A stretch of DNA of 64,000 nt from Nocardioides sp. Root140 (GTDB lineage Bacteria > Actinomycetota > Actinomycetes > Propionibacteriales > Nocardioidaceae): NCBI RefSeq assembly GCF_001426745.1, contig NZ_LMFI01000001.1:1449441-1513440 (forward strand), given 5' to 3'. The position numbers and the translations under genes are program-made. The notes beneath the pieces are model-generated. The model did not search any database. It saw only the letters and a list, made by a program, of their open reading frames with translations, and was not told the origin of the DNA. Below are positions 42,940 to 51,537 of this stretch, piece after piece; the first letter of the stretch is position 1; every line of letters starts with the position of its first letter.

Positions 42940-43230
42940 ATGGCTGCAGGAGACCACCGGATCGATCCCGAAGAGATTCGGTTGACGGCCAGCACCATCA
43001 CGAAGATGGTTGCCGACCTGGAGACGAGCAAGAAGACCCTGGACAAGGCGGCAACGGACCTGACGGGCGGAGGGAGCTGGAGCACGCCGAAGGCGTCCCG
43101 CAAGTTCGACGAGCAGTGGAAGATGTGGAGTGACGGGCTCGAGAAGCTGCTCCACGTCGGCCCTGACTTCGCCAAGTGGCTGAACAACTACGCCAACGAC
43201 GCCGACAACTTCGACCAGCACTACTCCTGA
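42940..43230 (+). CDS. WXG100-like small secreted helical protein
   Basis: 96 residues predicted as a helical hairpin: a first helix EEIRLTASTITKMVADLETSKKTLDKAA, a turn GGGSWSTPKA in the WXG position (Trp-Ser-Thr rather than Trp-x-Gly), and a second helix SRKFDEQWKMWSDGLEKLLHVGPDFAKWLNNYA. Size and layout match ESX/type VII substrates. AAGGAG precedes the ATG. It stands beside, and convergent to, the EssC-like ATPase that would export it. Confidence 0.75.
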   Translation: MAAGDHRIDPEEIRLTASTITKMVADLETSKKTLDKAATDLTGGGSWSTPKASRKFDEQWKMWSDGLEKLLHVGPDFAKWLNNYANDADNFDQHYS

Positions 43231-43246
43231 TCGAACAAGCCGGAAT

Positions 43247-43273
43247 GGGGCGGCACCCGGTGGGTGCCGCCCC
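43247..43273. terminator. Strong terminator hairpin
   Basis: Perfect 12-bp stem GGGGCGGCACCC/GGGTGCCGCCCC with a 3-nt loop, 16 bp after the stop of the WXG100-like gene. It lies between convergent genes and may serve both. Confidence 0.85.
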
Positions 43274-43336
43274 GTTCGACATTTCGGCTGACGCTCTCGC
43301 TCGGAGCACGGCGACCCATTCGCTCAGGCCACGGCG

Positions 43337-46300
43337 CTAGGCGCGGAACGGCACCTGGACCACGGTCGCGTTGCCACCGGAGTCCAGCACCACTCCCCGG
43401 CCGGGATGTGTCTTCGACATCACCAGGCTGCGCGCCATGCGGGCGTCGTAGATGTCCGCGTCACTTGCGCTCTGGGGCGACAGCAACAGGCCCTGCCGCG
43501 ACTTGCGGGCGTCGTACACCCAACCGCTGTAGCCGCTCCCGAGGTCGTTGACGTCGCCGGCCACGACGATCCGCCAGTTCCTGGCCCTGGCCAGGGACAC
43601 GACGTCATCGAGGGCCTCGCCGACGTTGCCGCTGCGCATCATGTCGCCGTCGTCGACCAGCAGCACTCCCCCGGCGGGCAGTGCCGCGATCCAGGTGTCG
43701 ATCTCTTCCACGCTCATCGTGTGGTGGTCGACCAGCGCCTCCTCGCCGAGCTCGTCCGCGAGAGCGTTGCCGACGCCGAGGACTCCCTTCACCGGCACGC
43801 CCGCTGCCCGGGCCGCGGCCGCCACGAACCTCAGTGCCGCGGTCTTCCCCGACTTCGAGGGTCCGGCGATCACCGCCGTCCCGGCACCGGACAGGTCAAG
43901 GCTGACCAGGGCAAGCTCGTCGCCTCCGATGCCGAACGGCAGGAGGCCGTCACGGACCGACGCGGCCGCATCACGCAGCAGCTCTTCCGTGTCGCCGTCG
44001 TGAGCGGCCAGGTCGGGCAGCTCCCGCAGCTGGAAGGGCCTCTGTGCCGCGGGTACGTCGGCATCACGTGCCTCGTTGCGCAGCGCGATCTCTCGCAGTG
44101 CCGCGTTCTGTCCGGCGCCGCTGACCTCCGCAGAGAGCAACGCGATCTGGCGTTCGACGACCGGGTCCGGGGTGAGCGCGCGACCGTCCGGCATGTTCTC
44201 CGGCACCTGCTTGGCCTGGATGCCGGCGGAGCTGAACTCGTCCCTGTCGGCCAGCCGGAGCACCAGCTTGTCCTCCACCAGCGGCCCCATCCGGCCGCTG
44301 ACCAGGGTCCGGTCGCCGGAGACCACGACGGTGACGCCGACCGAGGGTCCGTCGCGGAGCAGGTTCTGCACCTGCTCCGCCATCCGGCCTCCGTCGACCT
44401 CCCCCAGGGTCGCCATGAAGCCGTCCCAGCGGTCGAGCAGGAAGACGACGTACGGCGGCCGCTCGTCCTGCGGCATGCCTTCGCGCAGCTCGGCCAGGTC
44501 CGAGACCCCGACGCGTCCCATCAGCGCCTGTCGTTCGTCGACCAGGGCGGTGAGCCTGTCGATCAGGCGCCCGGCCCGGCTGGTCTGGGTCCGGCTGACC
44601 ACCGCGCCGGTGTGGGGCAGCGCCTGCAGGCCGAGCAGCGCGCCGTTTCCGCAGTCGAGTCCGTAGATGCTCAGGTCGGCCACCGGCACCGCGTCGGCGA
44701 GTGCCCCGGCGAAGGTGCGCAACGCCGTGGACCGTCCGCTGCGCGGGCCGCCGAGGACGTAGAGGCTGCCGTTGCGCCCGAGCTGGAACACCGCCGGGCG
44801 CTGCGCCTGCTCGGCCGGGAGGTCGATCAGCCCCCAGGCCGCCGGAGGAGGCAGTCGCGGGTCGCGCTCCTCCTCCGGCAGGGACGGCAGGTCGCCCAGG
44901 GTGATCAGGTCGGGGAGCGCGTCGAGCCACGGGCGGTGGGCCGGCGGGATCGCCATCCGGTCGGTCAGGCTGCCCACTGCGTCGACCAGCGCCGAGAGGT
45001 CGGTGTCGGCCTCGTCGGTCTCCACGGACTTGTCCGTGGGACGTGCCGGCAGCGGCAGGCCGAGGTGGTCCCAGTCGACCGCCCACGCCAGGGGCTCGAC
45101 GAACTCCGGTTGCTCCTGTGCCGTCGCGTCCGGGCTGCGGCCGCCGACACGACCGCTCTGGAACGGCATCAGCGTGGAGGCCCCACTGCGCACGTAGGCG
45201 CGACCCGGCTGGTGCTTGCCGATCATCGCCGCGTCCGAGGAGTCGATGACGTCCTCACTGTCGCCAGCGTCGGTGACCCGCAGCGAGATGCGCAGGTTGG
45301 TGTTGGCCTTGATGTCCGCGGACACCACGCCACTGGGTCGTTGGGTGGCGAGCACCAGGTGGATGCCGAGCGAGCGACCTCGCTGGGCGATCGAGACCAG
45401 GCCGTTCACGAAGTCCGGCAGCTCGGCGACCATGCTGGCGAACTCGTCGATCACCAGGACCAGCCGCGGGATGGGCGGCAGGTCCGGTTGCTTGCCGCGC
45501 AGGGCCCAGTAGTCCTCGAGGTCCTTGGCGCCCGGGCCGGCGAGCAGGTGCTCCCGGCGATGCAGCTCGGCACCGAGCGAGACCAGCGCCCGACCCACGA
45601 GGTGCGTGTCGAGGTCGGTCACCATGCCCACGGTGTGCGGGAGCCGGGCACAGTCCTTGAACGCCGACCCGCCCTTGTAGTCGACGAGCACGAAGGTGAG
45701 GTCGTCCGGCCGGTTGGCCACGGCGAGCGAGGCGACCAGTGTCTGCAGCAGCTCGGACTTTCCGGAGCCCGTCGTACCGGCCACCAGCGCGTGGGGGCCG
45801 TCGCGTCGCAGGTCGAGGCGGAACGGTCCGTCGTACCCGGCACCGACCACCACGTCGGTGGTCGGGCTGCCGGCCCAGCGGAGCGCGATGCCCTGCGGGG
45901 TCGGCGGGTCGAGGTCGATCTGTTCGAGGAGCCGCGCCGACGAGGGCAGGCCGGCCGAGTCCTCCTGGGGCGTGGTGTCGCGCAGCGGAGCCAGGCAGCG
46001 GGCCACCGTCTCGCACCACGTCGGCTCGACGAGGTCGGGTACGACGCCCAAGGTGTCCTCGGCGGTCGTCTCATGGATCCGCAGGCCGTCGGTCTCGATC
46101 ACGGCCACGGCCTTGCACTCGGCCGGGAGCTGGCGGGCCTCCGCATCAAGGCAGATCACCCGGACGCCGACGAGGGGGCCTCGGCGGAGCAGCTCGACGA
46201 CGGCCGGCAGGGCGCGGAGTCGGCGCGCGCCGTCGAGGAAGACGACGTAATCGGGTCCGACCCGATCCTTGCTCTTCGCGGCGCCGCTCGCCTCACGTTG

Positions 46301-47722
46301 CTCGATCACGGCGAGGATCTCGTTGAGCCGCCTGCCGACCGACTCCTGCCGGGTCCCGACCGCCGCACTCACCCCGTCGGCCTCGTCGCGGGCGTGCGGG
46401 AGCCAGCGCACCCAGTCCCACTTCTCCTCGCCGGCATGGTCGCTGATCACCACGAGCCTGACGTCGCGAGGGCTGTGCAGCAGGGCGACCTGGGCGATCA
46501 GCCAGGACGCGAGAGGTACGGCGGCCTCGGGGTTGCCGGCCACACCGATGACGCCCAGCTGGGCGAGCCCCAACCAGGTGGGCACGGCCACGAGCGGCGG
46601 CAGCTCCGGGGCCTCCTCGCTCTTGTCGTGGTGCTGCTCCACGGTCAGCTCGGGAGCCATCTCGGTCAGCCCGAGCCGCAGCCGGAGGTGGTCGCCATCG
46701 TCGGGTCGCCGCTCCCACAACCGAGGGCCCGGACCGATCGCCTGGCTGATCCAGTCTGCGGGGTCGGGAAGCTCGAAGCGCTTCTCCGTGCGTTCGAGCA
46801 CCCGGGCTGCCGCGATCCGCTTCTCCAGCGCCACGACTGTGGCGTCGTACTCGACGACCTTCTGGCGATACTCCTTGCGGTTGTAGACCTTGTCGCTGAT
46901 GAAGTTCGCCAGCGCGAGCAGCGGCGACATCAGGCCGAAGAGCAGGTAGCGCATGTTGTCGAGGAGCAGGGCCATCGGCACGGCCATCACGGCCGGCGCC
47001 AGCACCATGACCCACGGCAGCGGACGCCCGCGCGGCTCCTCCGGCCTCGTCGGCATGTGGAAGGCCCGCTCCCGCGGCGGCGGCATGATCCGGGGTGGGC
47101 GGTTGAACTCGATCAGGGCCTCGGCGGCGTTCATCGCCACGTCGGCGCGGCCCGAGCCGAGCGGTGCCCGGGCCAGCACGGTGTCGCCGATCAGGAGATG
47201 CCCACCCTCGGGCCACGCGGTGGCCTCGGTGATCTCGACCTCCTCGAGCGAGGCGACGACACCGTCTGCGACCTCGACCGTCACCGACCCGTCAGGGGTG
47301 GCGTCGACGCGGAGCGCGGCAGGTGGCAGGCGTACGTCGGGCAGCGACCACTCCGGCGAACCGCAGCCGATGGTGGTGTGGCCGAGTGGCAGTCGGTGAA
47401 TGCGCCCGGCCCCCGGCCCGGCCACCACGCGCAGCTCCGCCACCCCGGAGGGGACCGCCCGGGTGATCCGGTCAGCCGGTTCGAACAGCGCGACCACCGA
47501 TCCGGCGTGGACACCGGCCTCCCCCGTCGGGGTGGCCGGGTCGACCCGCTGGCCGTCGACCCACAAGGGGATTCGCTTCGCGAAGTCCGGATGCACCTGC
47601 TCACCGAGGAGGTCCAGGAGCGGAGGTAGCAGGGCTCCCACGGGCGCCTCGGCGTCACTGTCGACGACAGCGTTGACAGCGCGGCCGTTGCGCCCGTCCA
47701 GCAGCGTGAGCGTCAGCCGCAC
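43337..47722 (-). CDS. EssC/EccC-type FtsK-SpoIIIE secretion ATPase with N-terminal FHA-like domains
   Basis: 1461 residues. Residues 1-85 resemble the ubiquitin/FHA-like first domain of EssC (LWVDGQRVDPATPTGEAGVHAGSVVALFEP); 93-190 an FHA domain (RLPLGHTTIGCG). Two membrane helices at about 236-275. Three FtsK/SpoIIIE modules: module 1 with intact Walker A GTTGSGKS (649-656) and Walker B VLVIDE (755-760); module 2 degenerate (GGPRSGRST at 991-999, Lys replaced by Arg, and FLLDRWD); module 3 with GPSKSGKT (1287-1294). This is the motor of type VII secretion, of the Firmicutes-like layout. GTG at 47722 preceded by GGTGGG. Divergent from the lipoprotein/hydrolase operon. Confidence 0.88.
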   Translation of the reverse strand: MRLTLTLLDGRNGRAVNAVVDSDAEAPVGALLPPLLDLLGEQVHPDFAKRIPLWVDGQRVDPATPTGEAGVHAGSVVALFEPADRITRAVPSGVAELRVVAGPGAGRIHRLPLGHTTIGCGSPEWSLPDVRLPPAALRVDATPDGSVTVEVADGVVASLEEVEITEATAWPEGGHLLIGDTVLARAPLGSGRADVAMNAAEALIEFNRPPRIMPPPRERAFHMPTRPEEPRGRPLPWVMVLAPAVMAVPMALLLDNMRYLLFGLMSPLLALANFISDKVYNRKEYRQKVVEYDATVVALEKRIAAARVLERTEKRFELPDPADWISQAIGPGPRLWERRPDDGDHLRLRLGLTEMAPELTVEQHHDKSEEAPELPPLVAVPTWLGLAQLGVIGVAGNPEAAVPLASWLIAQVALLHSPRDVRLVVISDHAGEEKWDWVRWLPHARDEADGVSAAVGTRQESVGRRLNEILAVIEQREASGAAKSKDRVGPDYVVFLDGARRLRALPAVVELLRRGPLVGVRVICLDAEARQLPAECKAVAVIETDGLRIHETTAEDTLGVVPDLVEPTWCETVARCLAPLRDTTPQEDSAGLPSSARLLEQIDLDPPTPQGIALRWAGSPTTDVVVGAGYDGPFRLDLRRDGPHALVAGTTGSGKSELLQTLVASLAVANRPDDLTFVLVDYKGGSAFKDCARLPHTVGMVTDLDTHLVGRALVSLGAELHRREHLLAGPGAKDLEDYWALRGKQPDLPPIPRLVLVIDEFASMVAELPDFVNGLVSIAQRGRSLGIHLVLATQRPSGVVSADIKANTNLRISLRVTDAGDSEDVIDSSDAAMIGKHQPGRAYVRSGASTLMPFQSGRVGGRSPDATAQEQPEFVEPLAWAVDWDHLGLPLPARPTDKSVETDEADTDLSALVDAVGSLTDRMAIPPAHRPWLDALPDLITLGDLPSLPEEERDPRLPPPAAWGLIDLPAEQAQRPAVFQLGRNGSLYVLGGPRSGRSTALRTFAGALADAVPVADLSIYGLDCGNGALLGLQALPHTGAVVSRTQTSRAGRLIDRLTALVDERQALMGRVGVSDLAELREGMPQDERPPYVVFLLDRWDGFMATLGEVDGGRMAEQVQNLLRDGPSVGVTVVVSGDRTLVSGRMGPLVEDKLVLRLADRDEFSSAGIQAKQVPENMPDGRALTPDPVVERQIALLSAEVSGAGQNAALREIALRNEARDADVPAAQRPFQLRELPDLAAHDGDTEELLRDAAASVRDGLLPFGIGGDELALVSLDLSGAGTAVIAGPSKSGKTAALRFVAAAARAAGVPVKGVLGVGNALADELGEEALVDHHTMSVEEIDTWIAALPAGGVLLVDDGDMMRSGNVGEALDDVVSLARARNWRIVVAGDVNDLGSGYSGWVYDARKSRQGLLLSPQSASDADIYDARMARSLVMSKTHPGRGVVLDSGGNATVVQVPFRA

Positions 47723-47847
47723 GTCGTACCCACCTTCCCCGAGGATGCCTGGCGGTCAGTATGCCGTCACGCGTCACATTCGCACGACAGACGTTTCGAT
47801 GTGCAAGGCCGGGGAAGACGCTGAGCTCAGGACCGATCCGCGCGACG

Positions 47848-47853
47848 TAGGGT
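47848..47853 (+). promoter_or_regulatory. -10 hexamer TAGGGT, leaderless start of lipoprotein
   Basis: TAGGGT, 6 nt, ATG at 47860. Confidence 0.55.
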
Positions 47854-47859
47854 GCCCAG

Positions 47860-48333
47860 ATGATTCGCAGAGCCAGCTTGGTCCTTGTTTCGTTGACCCT
47901 CGTCCTCTCCGGTTGCGGCACGGACGACGACTCGCCCTCCGGGAAGGAATCCGACATGACACCCGATGAGGCCTACGCGGCACTCGAGAAGGTCAGCCTC
48001 GACCTCCTGAACGAGGTCGCCCAGCCCGGCACCATCGAGAAGGGCGAGCAGGGCCGCCCCGTGCCCTGCGGAGGTCCGGGCGGCAACGAGCGGAACAAGA
48101 TCAAGTTCAGCTACTCGGCCACGGCCTCTGCCGCCGATCCGGCCACGGTCATGGAGTCGGCACGCACGACGCTCACCGGCCGCGGTCTCGAGGTCGCCGG
48201 ACCCGACTCGACCGCAGTCGGCGATCAGCTGTCCTTCAGCGGAGATGCCTTCACCGCCGGTCTGACGCTGCGCAAGAACGGGCTTCTCGAGGCCGGCGGC
48301 GAGACCGCGTGCCTGGACGACCCCGACCAGTGA
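47860..48333 (+). CDS. Small lipoprotein of the type-VII-like island
   Basis: 157 residues. Signal peptide and lipobox LVLSGC, Asp/Ser linker, then a compact alpha/beta domain with two Cys (PVPCGG and ETACLD) that could bridge. No family recognised. It is 4 bp upstream of the large hydrolase gene and surely cotranscribed with it; it may be an immunity or partner protein at the cell surface (inference). Confidence 0.75.
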   Translation: MIRRASLVLVSLTLVLSGCGTDDDSPSGKESDMTPDEAYAALEKVSLDLLNEVAQPGTIEKGEQGRPVPCGGPGGNERNKIKFSYSATASAADPATVMESARTTLTGRGLEVAGPDSTAVGDQLSFSGDAFTAGLTLRKNGLLEAGGETACLDDPDQ

Positions 48334-48337
48334 CCCG

Positions 48338-51073
48338 ATGACCGACCACTTCAGCCTCGACGTCGACCCGGAGTCTCTCCGGGCCGCTGGTCGACGCCTG
48401 AAGCGGATCGTGACCATGCTCGACGAGCGGGCACCCAAGGTGGTCGCCACACCCGACCAGATCGGCGACCAGTGGACCGGCCCACCGGCCAGCAAGGTGA
48501 AGTCCGAGATGACCACGCTCGGCGAGACGCTCACCAGCGCGAGGCCCAAGGTGAAGAGCGCCATGCGGGCCGCCAACCACCTGGCCACCCTCTACGACGA
48601 CGCCCTCGAGCAGCTCCCCTCGCTGAACAGGCGATGGGCGGAGACCGTCGCCGACCACAAGGCGGCACTCGCCCAGGCCAGCTCGGACCAGGCCAAGGCG
48701 GTCAAGGAGGCAACCAGGTCCGGTGAGATCGACATCGCCGACGAGGTCCGCATCCGGAAGATCAACGGCGGACAGACCCGGGCCGCCGCGTCGGCCATGT
48801 CGGCGGCACAGGCCAGGCTGACCACGGAGTTCGAGGACCTGCAGGCCGACCTCCGACGCGACACCCGCGATGCTGCCCGGGAGTTCCGCGAGAATCTCCT
48901 CGTGAAGGCGCCGGCGCTGGATCCGAACGGCCCGATCTCCAACCGGGGCAGGGTCCTGTCCCTCACCCAGTGGCGCGCGCAGGCGAAGGAAGCGCTTCTC
49001 ACCGACCTGCCCCTCACCGACGGTCACTACGACGCGGTGGCCGAGGAGGAGGAGTGGCGAAACGCCCTCAAGACCCATGGCCTCGAAGTCCCCGCCGACT
49101 TCGACAAGGAGCACGGCAAGGAGCTGGTGGCGGCGCTGGACGACAAGCTCGCCGAGCTGGAGGGGCTCGACGACAAGGCCCGCTCCGAGGCAATCACCAA
49201 GTGGGCCTCGGGCCTCGACCCCACCGACCTGTCCCTCCTGGCCATCCTCGACGCCGAGCGCGTCGGCAACCTCGACGGAATTCCCAACCAGGCGCGCTAC
49301 GCCGCAAACCGGGTCAACCTGACCGCCGGGATCGAGGCCGAGAAGGAGCAGCTCGCCAAGTACTGGGACCCGCCACCCGGCAAGGACGATGACGGGTGGG
49401 CCGAGTACACCCGTCTCAACGGCCGCATCGACATGCTCGAGGAGCTCCTCTCGGGCAAGGCCGACTACGTCGACCCGGACACCGGCGCCAAGGTGCAGCG
49501 GCCCTATCAGACGCTGGTCTTCGTGCCACCGACGTACGACGGCGACAAGGTCACCGACGACGGCAGGCTGGCTGCGGTGATGGGCAACCTGGACAAGGCC
49601 AAGTACGTCGGCACAGTGGTTCCCGGCATCACGAACCGGATCGACAACTTCGACGCCACGCTCGACAAGGCGATCAACACCCACGAGATGGCCCCCGACA
49701 GCGCCACCATCGCCTGGCTGGGCTACGACACTCCCGAGTTCAAGGACGCTTCGTCGACCGAGAAGGCCGAGATCGGTGGGGCGAACCTGAAGAGCTTCAC
49801 CGACGGGCTGGTCCGGGCCGAGGGGTCGGAACTCTCGATCATGGCCCACAGCTACGGCACCCTGGTCACCTCGAAGGCGCTCCAGGCGGGGATGCGCCCC
49901 GACCGGGTCGTGCTCTTCGGCTCCCCCGGGCTCGGCGAGAACATCAATACCAGGGACGACCTCGGCATCCCCGACGACATCCCGATCTACGCCCTCCGTG
50001 CCCCCGGCGACCCGGTCTCCATCACTGCCGGCCACGGCACGGACCCGGTCGACATGGAAGGCATCATCCGGCTGGACACGGACTGGTCGGGTCCGGAGGA
50101 CGTGACCGGTCACTCGCAGTACACCAACAGGAAGACGCAGTCCCTGATCAACATCGCCGGGGTGCTCCAGGGCTGGACGGTGCGCCCCGACGGTTACAAC
50201 GGCCCGGGCAACTTCCTGGTCGAGGGCGGCAACCCGCTCGACGAGGACGGACTGGCCGGCCCCTACAACGAGAACCTCCGCGCCCTGGTCGACGAGCTCC
50301 AGGCCGAGGTCCCCAACGAGAACCTCGAGCGCTTCGTGTCGCACCTCGAGACCAGGCTGCAGAACATCGTCGAGGGCGGCACGAAGCCCGGCTTCGATGA
50401 CATCCCGGAGCTGACCGACCTGATCCGGACGGCGATGAGCGACTCGCAGCTCGGCGAGCACCTCACCGAGCAGGAGCTCGAGCAGGCGCTCATCGACGCC
50501 GGGTTCGCCGACAAGACGGGAGACCTGGTCGGCGACATCGTGCGCGACAAGGTCGGTGACTTCGACCAGCTCGACGACCTCAGCATTCCGATCACCATCC
50601 CGCTCCCCGGACCCGGCCCCTTCGGCGGGCCGTTCACGTTCAACCTGAACGTGCCCGACGGTGCCAACGAGCATCTCGCCGACATCCTGGGCAACGTCAC
50701 CGACAGTGGCCTGACCAAGCTGAGCGAGCTCGCCGTGAACGTTCTCCCTGGCATGGAGGGCCTCCTCGACACCGCTGACGTCATCTACACCGCGGTCGAC
50801 GGCGTCAAGAAGACCATCACCCTCGTCAAGTCCACGCCGGCCATTCTCAGGACGGCCCTCCACCTCACCACGGAGAAGGCGAAGGACGAGGTGATCGAGA
50901 CGATCGCCGAGCTGACCGTCGGGACCCTCACCACCGTGGACCACGTGGTCGAGGGAGGTCGCAACGTGATCGAAGGCGGACGAGAGGCGCTCGACGACGG
51001 TCGTGAAGCCCTGGAGGACGTGGGCGAGAGCATCAGCAAGAGCAAGCTCAACCCGGGCAACTGGCATCTCTGA
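48338..51073 (+). CDS. Large WXG/DUF1023 alpha/beta-hydrolase protein, candidate type VII effector
   Basis: 911 residues. The N-terminal 110 residues form WXG100-like helices with the motif WTG at 46-48. A long helical region follows (110-385). The alpha/beta hydrolase domain of the DUF1023 type (about 388-600) has nucleophile elbow AHSYGT with Ser505, and likely Asp559 in RAPGDPV and His592 in VTGHSQY. The C-terminal 300 residues include a Pro/Gly-rich hinge (PITIPLPGPGPFGGPF) and a helical end. No signal peptide, as expected for a type VII substrate. Probably a secreted esterase or lipase-like toxin or wall enzyme; target unknown. Confidence 0.8.
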   Translation: MTDHFSLDVDPESLRAAGRRLKRIVTMLDERAPKVVATPDQIGDQWTGPPASKVKSEMTTLGETLTSARPKVKSAMRAANHLATLYDDALEQLPSLNRRWAETVADHKAALAQASSDQAKAVKEATRSGEIDIADEVRIRKINGGQTRAAASAMSAAQARLTTEFEDLQADLRRDTRDAAREFRENLLVKAPALDPNGPISNRGRVLSLTQWRAQAKEALLTDLPLTDGHYDAVAEEEEWRNALKTHGLEVPADFDKEHGKELVAALDDKLAELEGLDDKARSEAITKWASGLDPTDLSLLAILDAERVGNLDGIPNQARYAANRVNLTAGIEAEKEQLAKYWDPPPGKDDDGWAEYTRLNGRIDMLEELLSGKADYVDPDTGAKVQRPYQTLVFVPPTYDGDKVTDDGRLAAVMGNLDKAKYVGTVVPGITNRIDNFDATLDKAINTHEMAPDSATIAWLGYDTPEFKDASSTEKAEIGGANLKSFTDGLVRAEGSELSIMAHSYGTLVTSKALQAGMRPDRVVLFGSPGLGENINTRDDLGIPDDIPIYALRAPGDPVSITAGHGTDPVDMEGIIRLDTDWSGPEDVTGHSQYTNRKTQSLINIAGVLQGWTVRPDGYNGPGNFLVEGGNPLDEDGLAGPYNENLRALVDELQAEVPNENLERFVSHLETRLQNIVEGGTKPGFDDIPELTDLIRTAMSDSQLGEHLTEQELEQALIDAGFADKTGDLVGDIVRDKVGDFDQLDDLSIPITIPLPGPGPFGGPFTFNLNVPDGANEHLADILGNVTDSGLTKLSELAVNVLPGMEGLLDTADVIYTAVDGVKKTITLVKSTPAILRTALHLTTEKAKDEVIETIAELTVGTLTTVDHVVEGGRNVIEGGREALDDGREALEDVGESISKSKLNPGNWHL

Positions 51074-51087
51074 CCGAGGAGGCAACG

Positions 51088-51366
51088 ATGGCGACACGCA
51101 TGACCGAAGAGGCGGCACGGGTGGTGCGCACCCGGTTCAGCTCGACCAGCCAGTCACTGAACGGCGCCGCGCTCGACCTGCGCGCGCTGCAGGAGGAGAT
51201 CTCGTCCGGCGCCGGGGAGTTCCGCCCGGAGATCTCCGACGACGCGGGAAACTTCCAGCGGTCCTGGCGAAGCGTCCTGGAGATCCTGAGCGACAGCTCG
51301 GCGGTCATCGCCGGCAACACCAACGCCCAGTACCTCGACCTGACCGACGTCGACAACGGCAGTTGA
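51088..51366 (+). CDS. Small helical protein, WXG100-sized, of the type-VII-like island
   Basis: 92 residues: helix TEEAARVVRTRFSSTSQSLNGAALDLRALQEEIS, a turn GAGEFRPEIS, then helix AGNFQRSWRSVLEILSDSSAVIAGN. No WXG triplet. GAGGAGG precedes the ATG, 14 bp after the hydrolase gene. May be a secreted partner or chaperone of the hydrolase. Its stop codon is the first base set of the downstream repeat array. Confidence 0.65.
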   Translation: MATRMTEEAARVVRTRFSSTSQSLNGAALDLRALQEEISSGAGEFRPEISDDAGNFQRSWRSVLEILSDSSAVIAGNTNAQYLDLTDVDNGS

Positions 51367-51537
51367 CCTGTCGCCAGTTCAAGTCGATCCGTCGCCAGTT
51401 CAAGTCGACCCGTCGCCAGTTCATCCCGAACAGGGAACATTCGCGACGGGTCGATCGAAACTCACGACGGGTCGACCGAAACTGGCGACAGGTCGACCGA
51501 AACTGGCGACGGGTCGATCGGAACTGGCGACGGGTCA
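51365..51537. repeat. Inverted array of 21-bp repeats between convergent genes
   Basis: Three units in one orientation (51365-51385, 51386-51406, 51407-51427; core GTCGCCAGTTC) and four and a half in the other (51444-51464, 51465-51485, 51486-51506, 51507-51527, 51528-51537; core GAACTGGCGAC), separated by 16 bp. The arms can fold into a stem of about 60 bp. The array overlaps the stop codon of the small gene at one end and that of meaB at the other. It could act as a bidirectional terminator. Confidence 0.9.

Noticed and set aside
43406-47629. 1407-codon open frame on the plus strand
   Set aside because: Antisense to the EssC-like gene, whose motifs are unambiguous.
48251-51118. 955-codon open frame on the minus strand
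   Set aside because: Antisense to the WXG/DUF1023 gene; no motifs, composition typical of a shadow.
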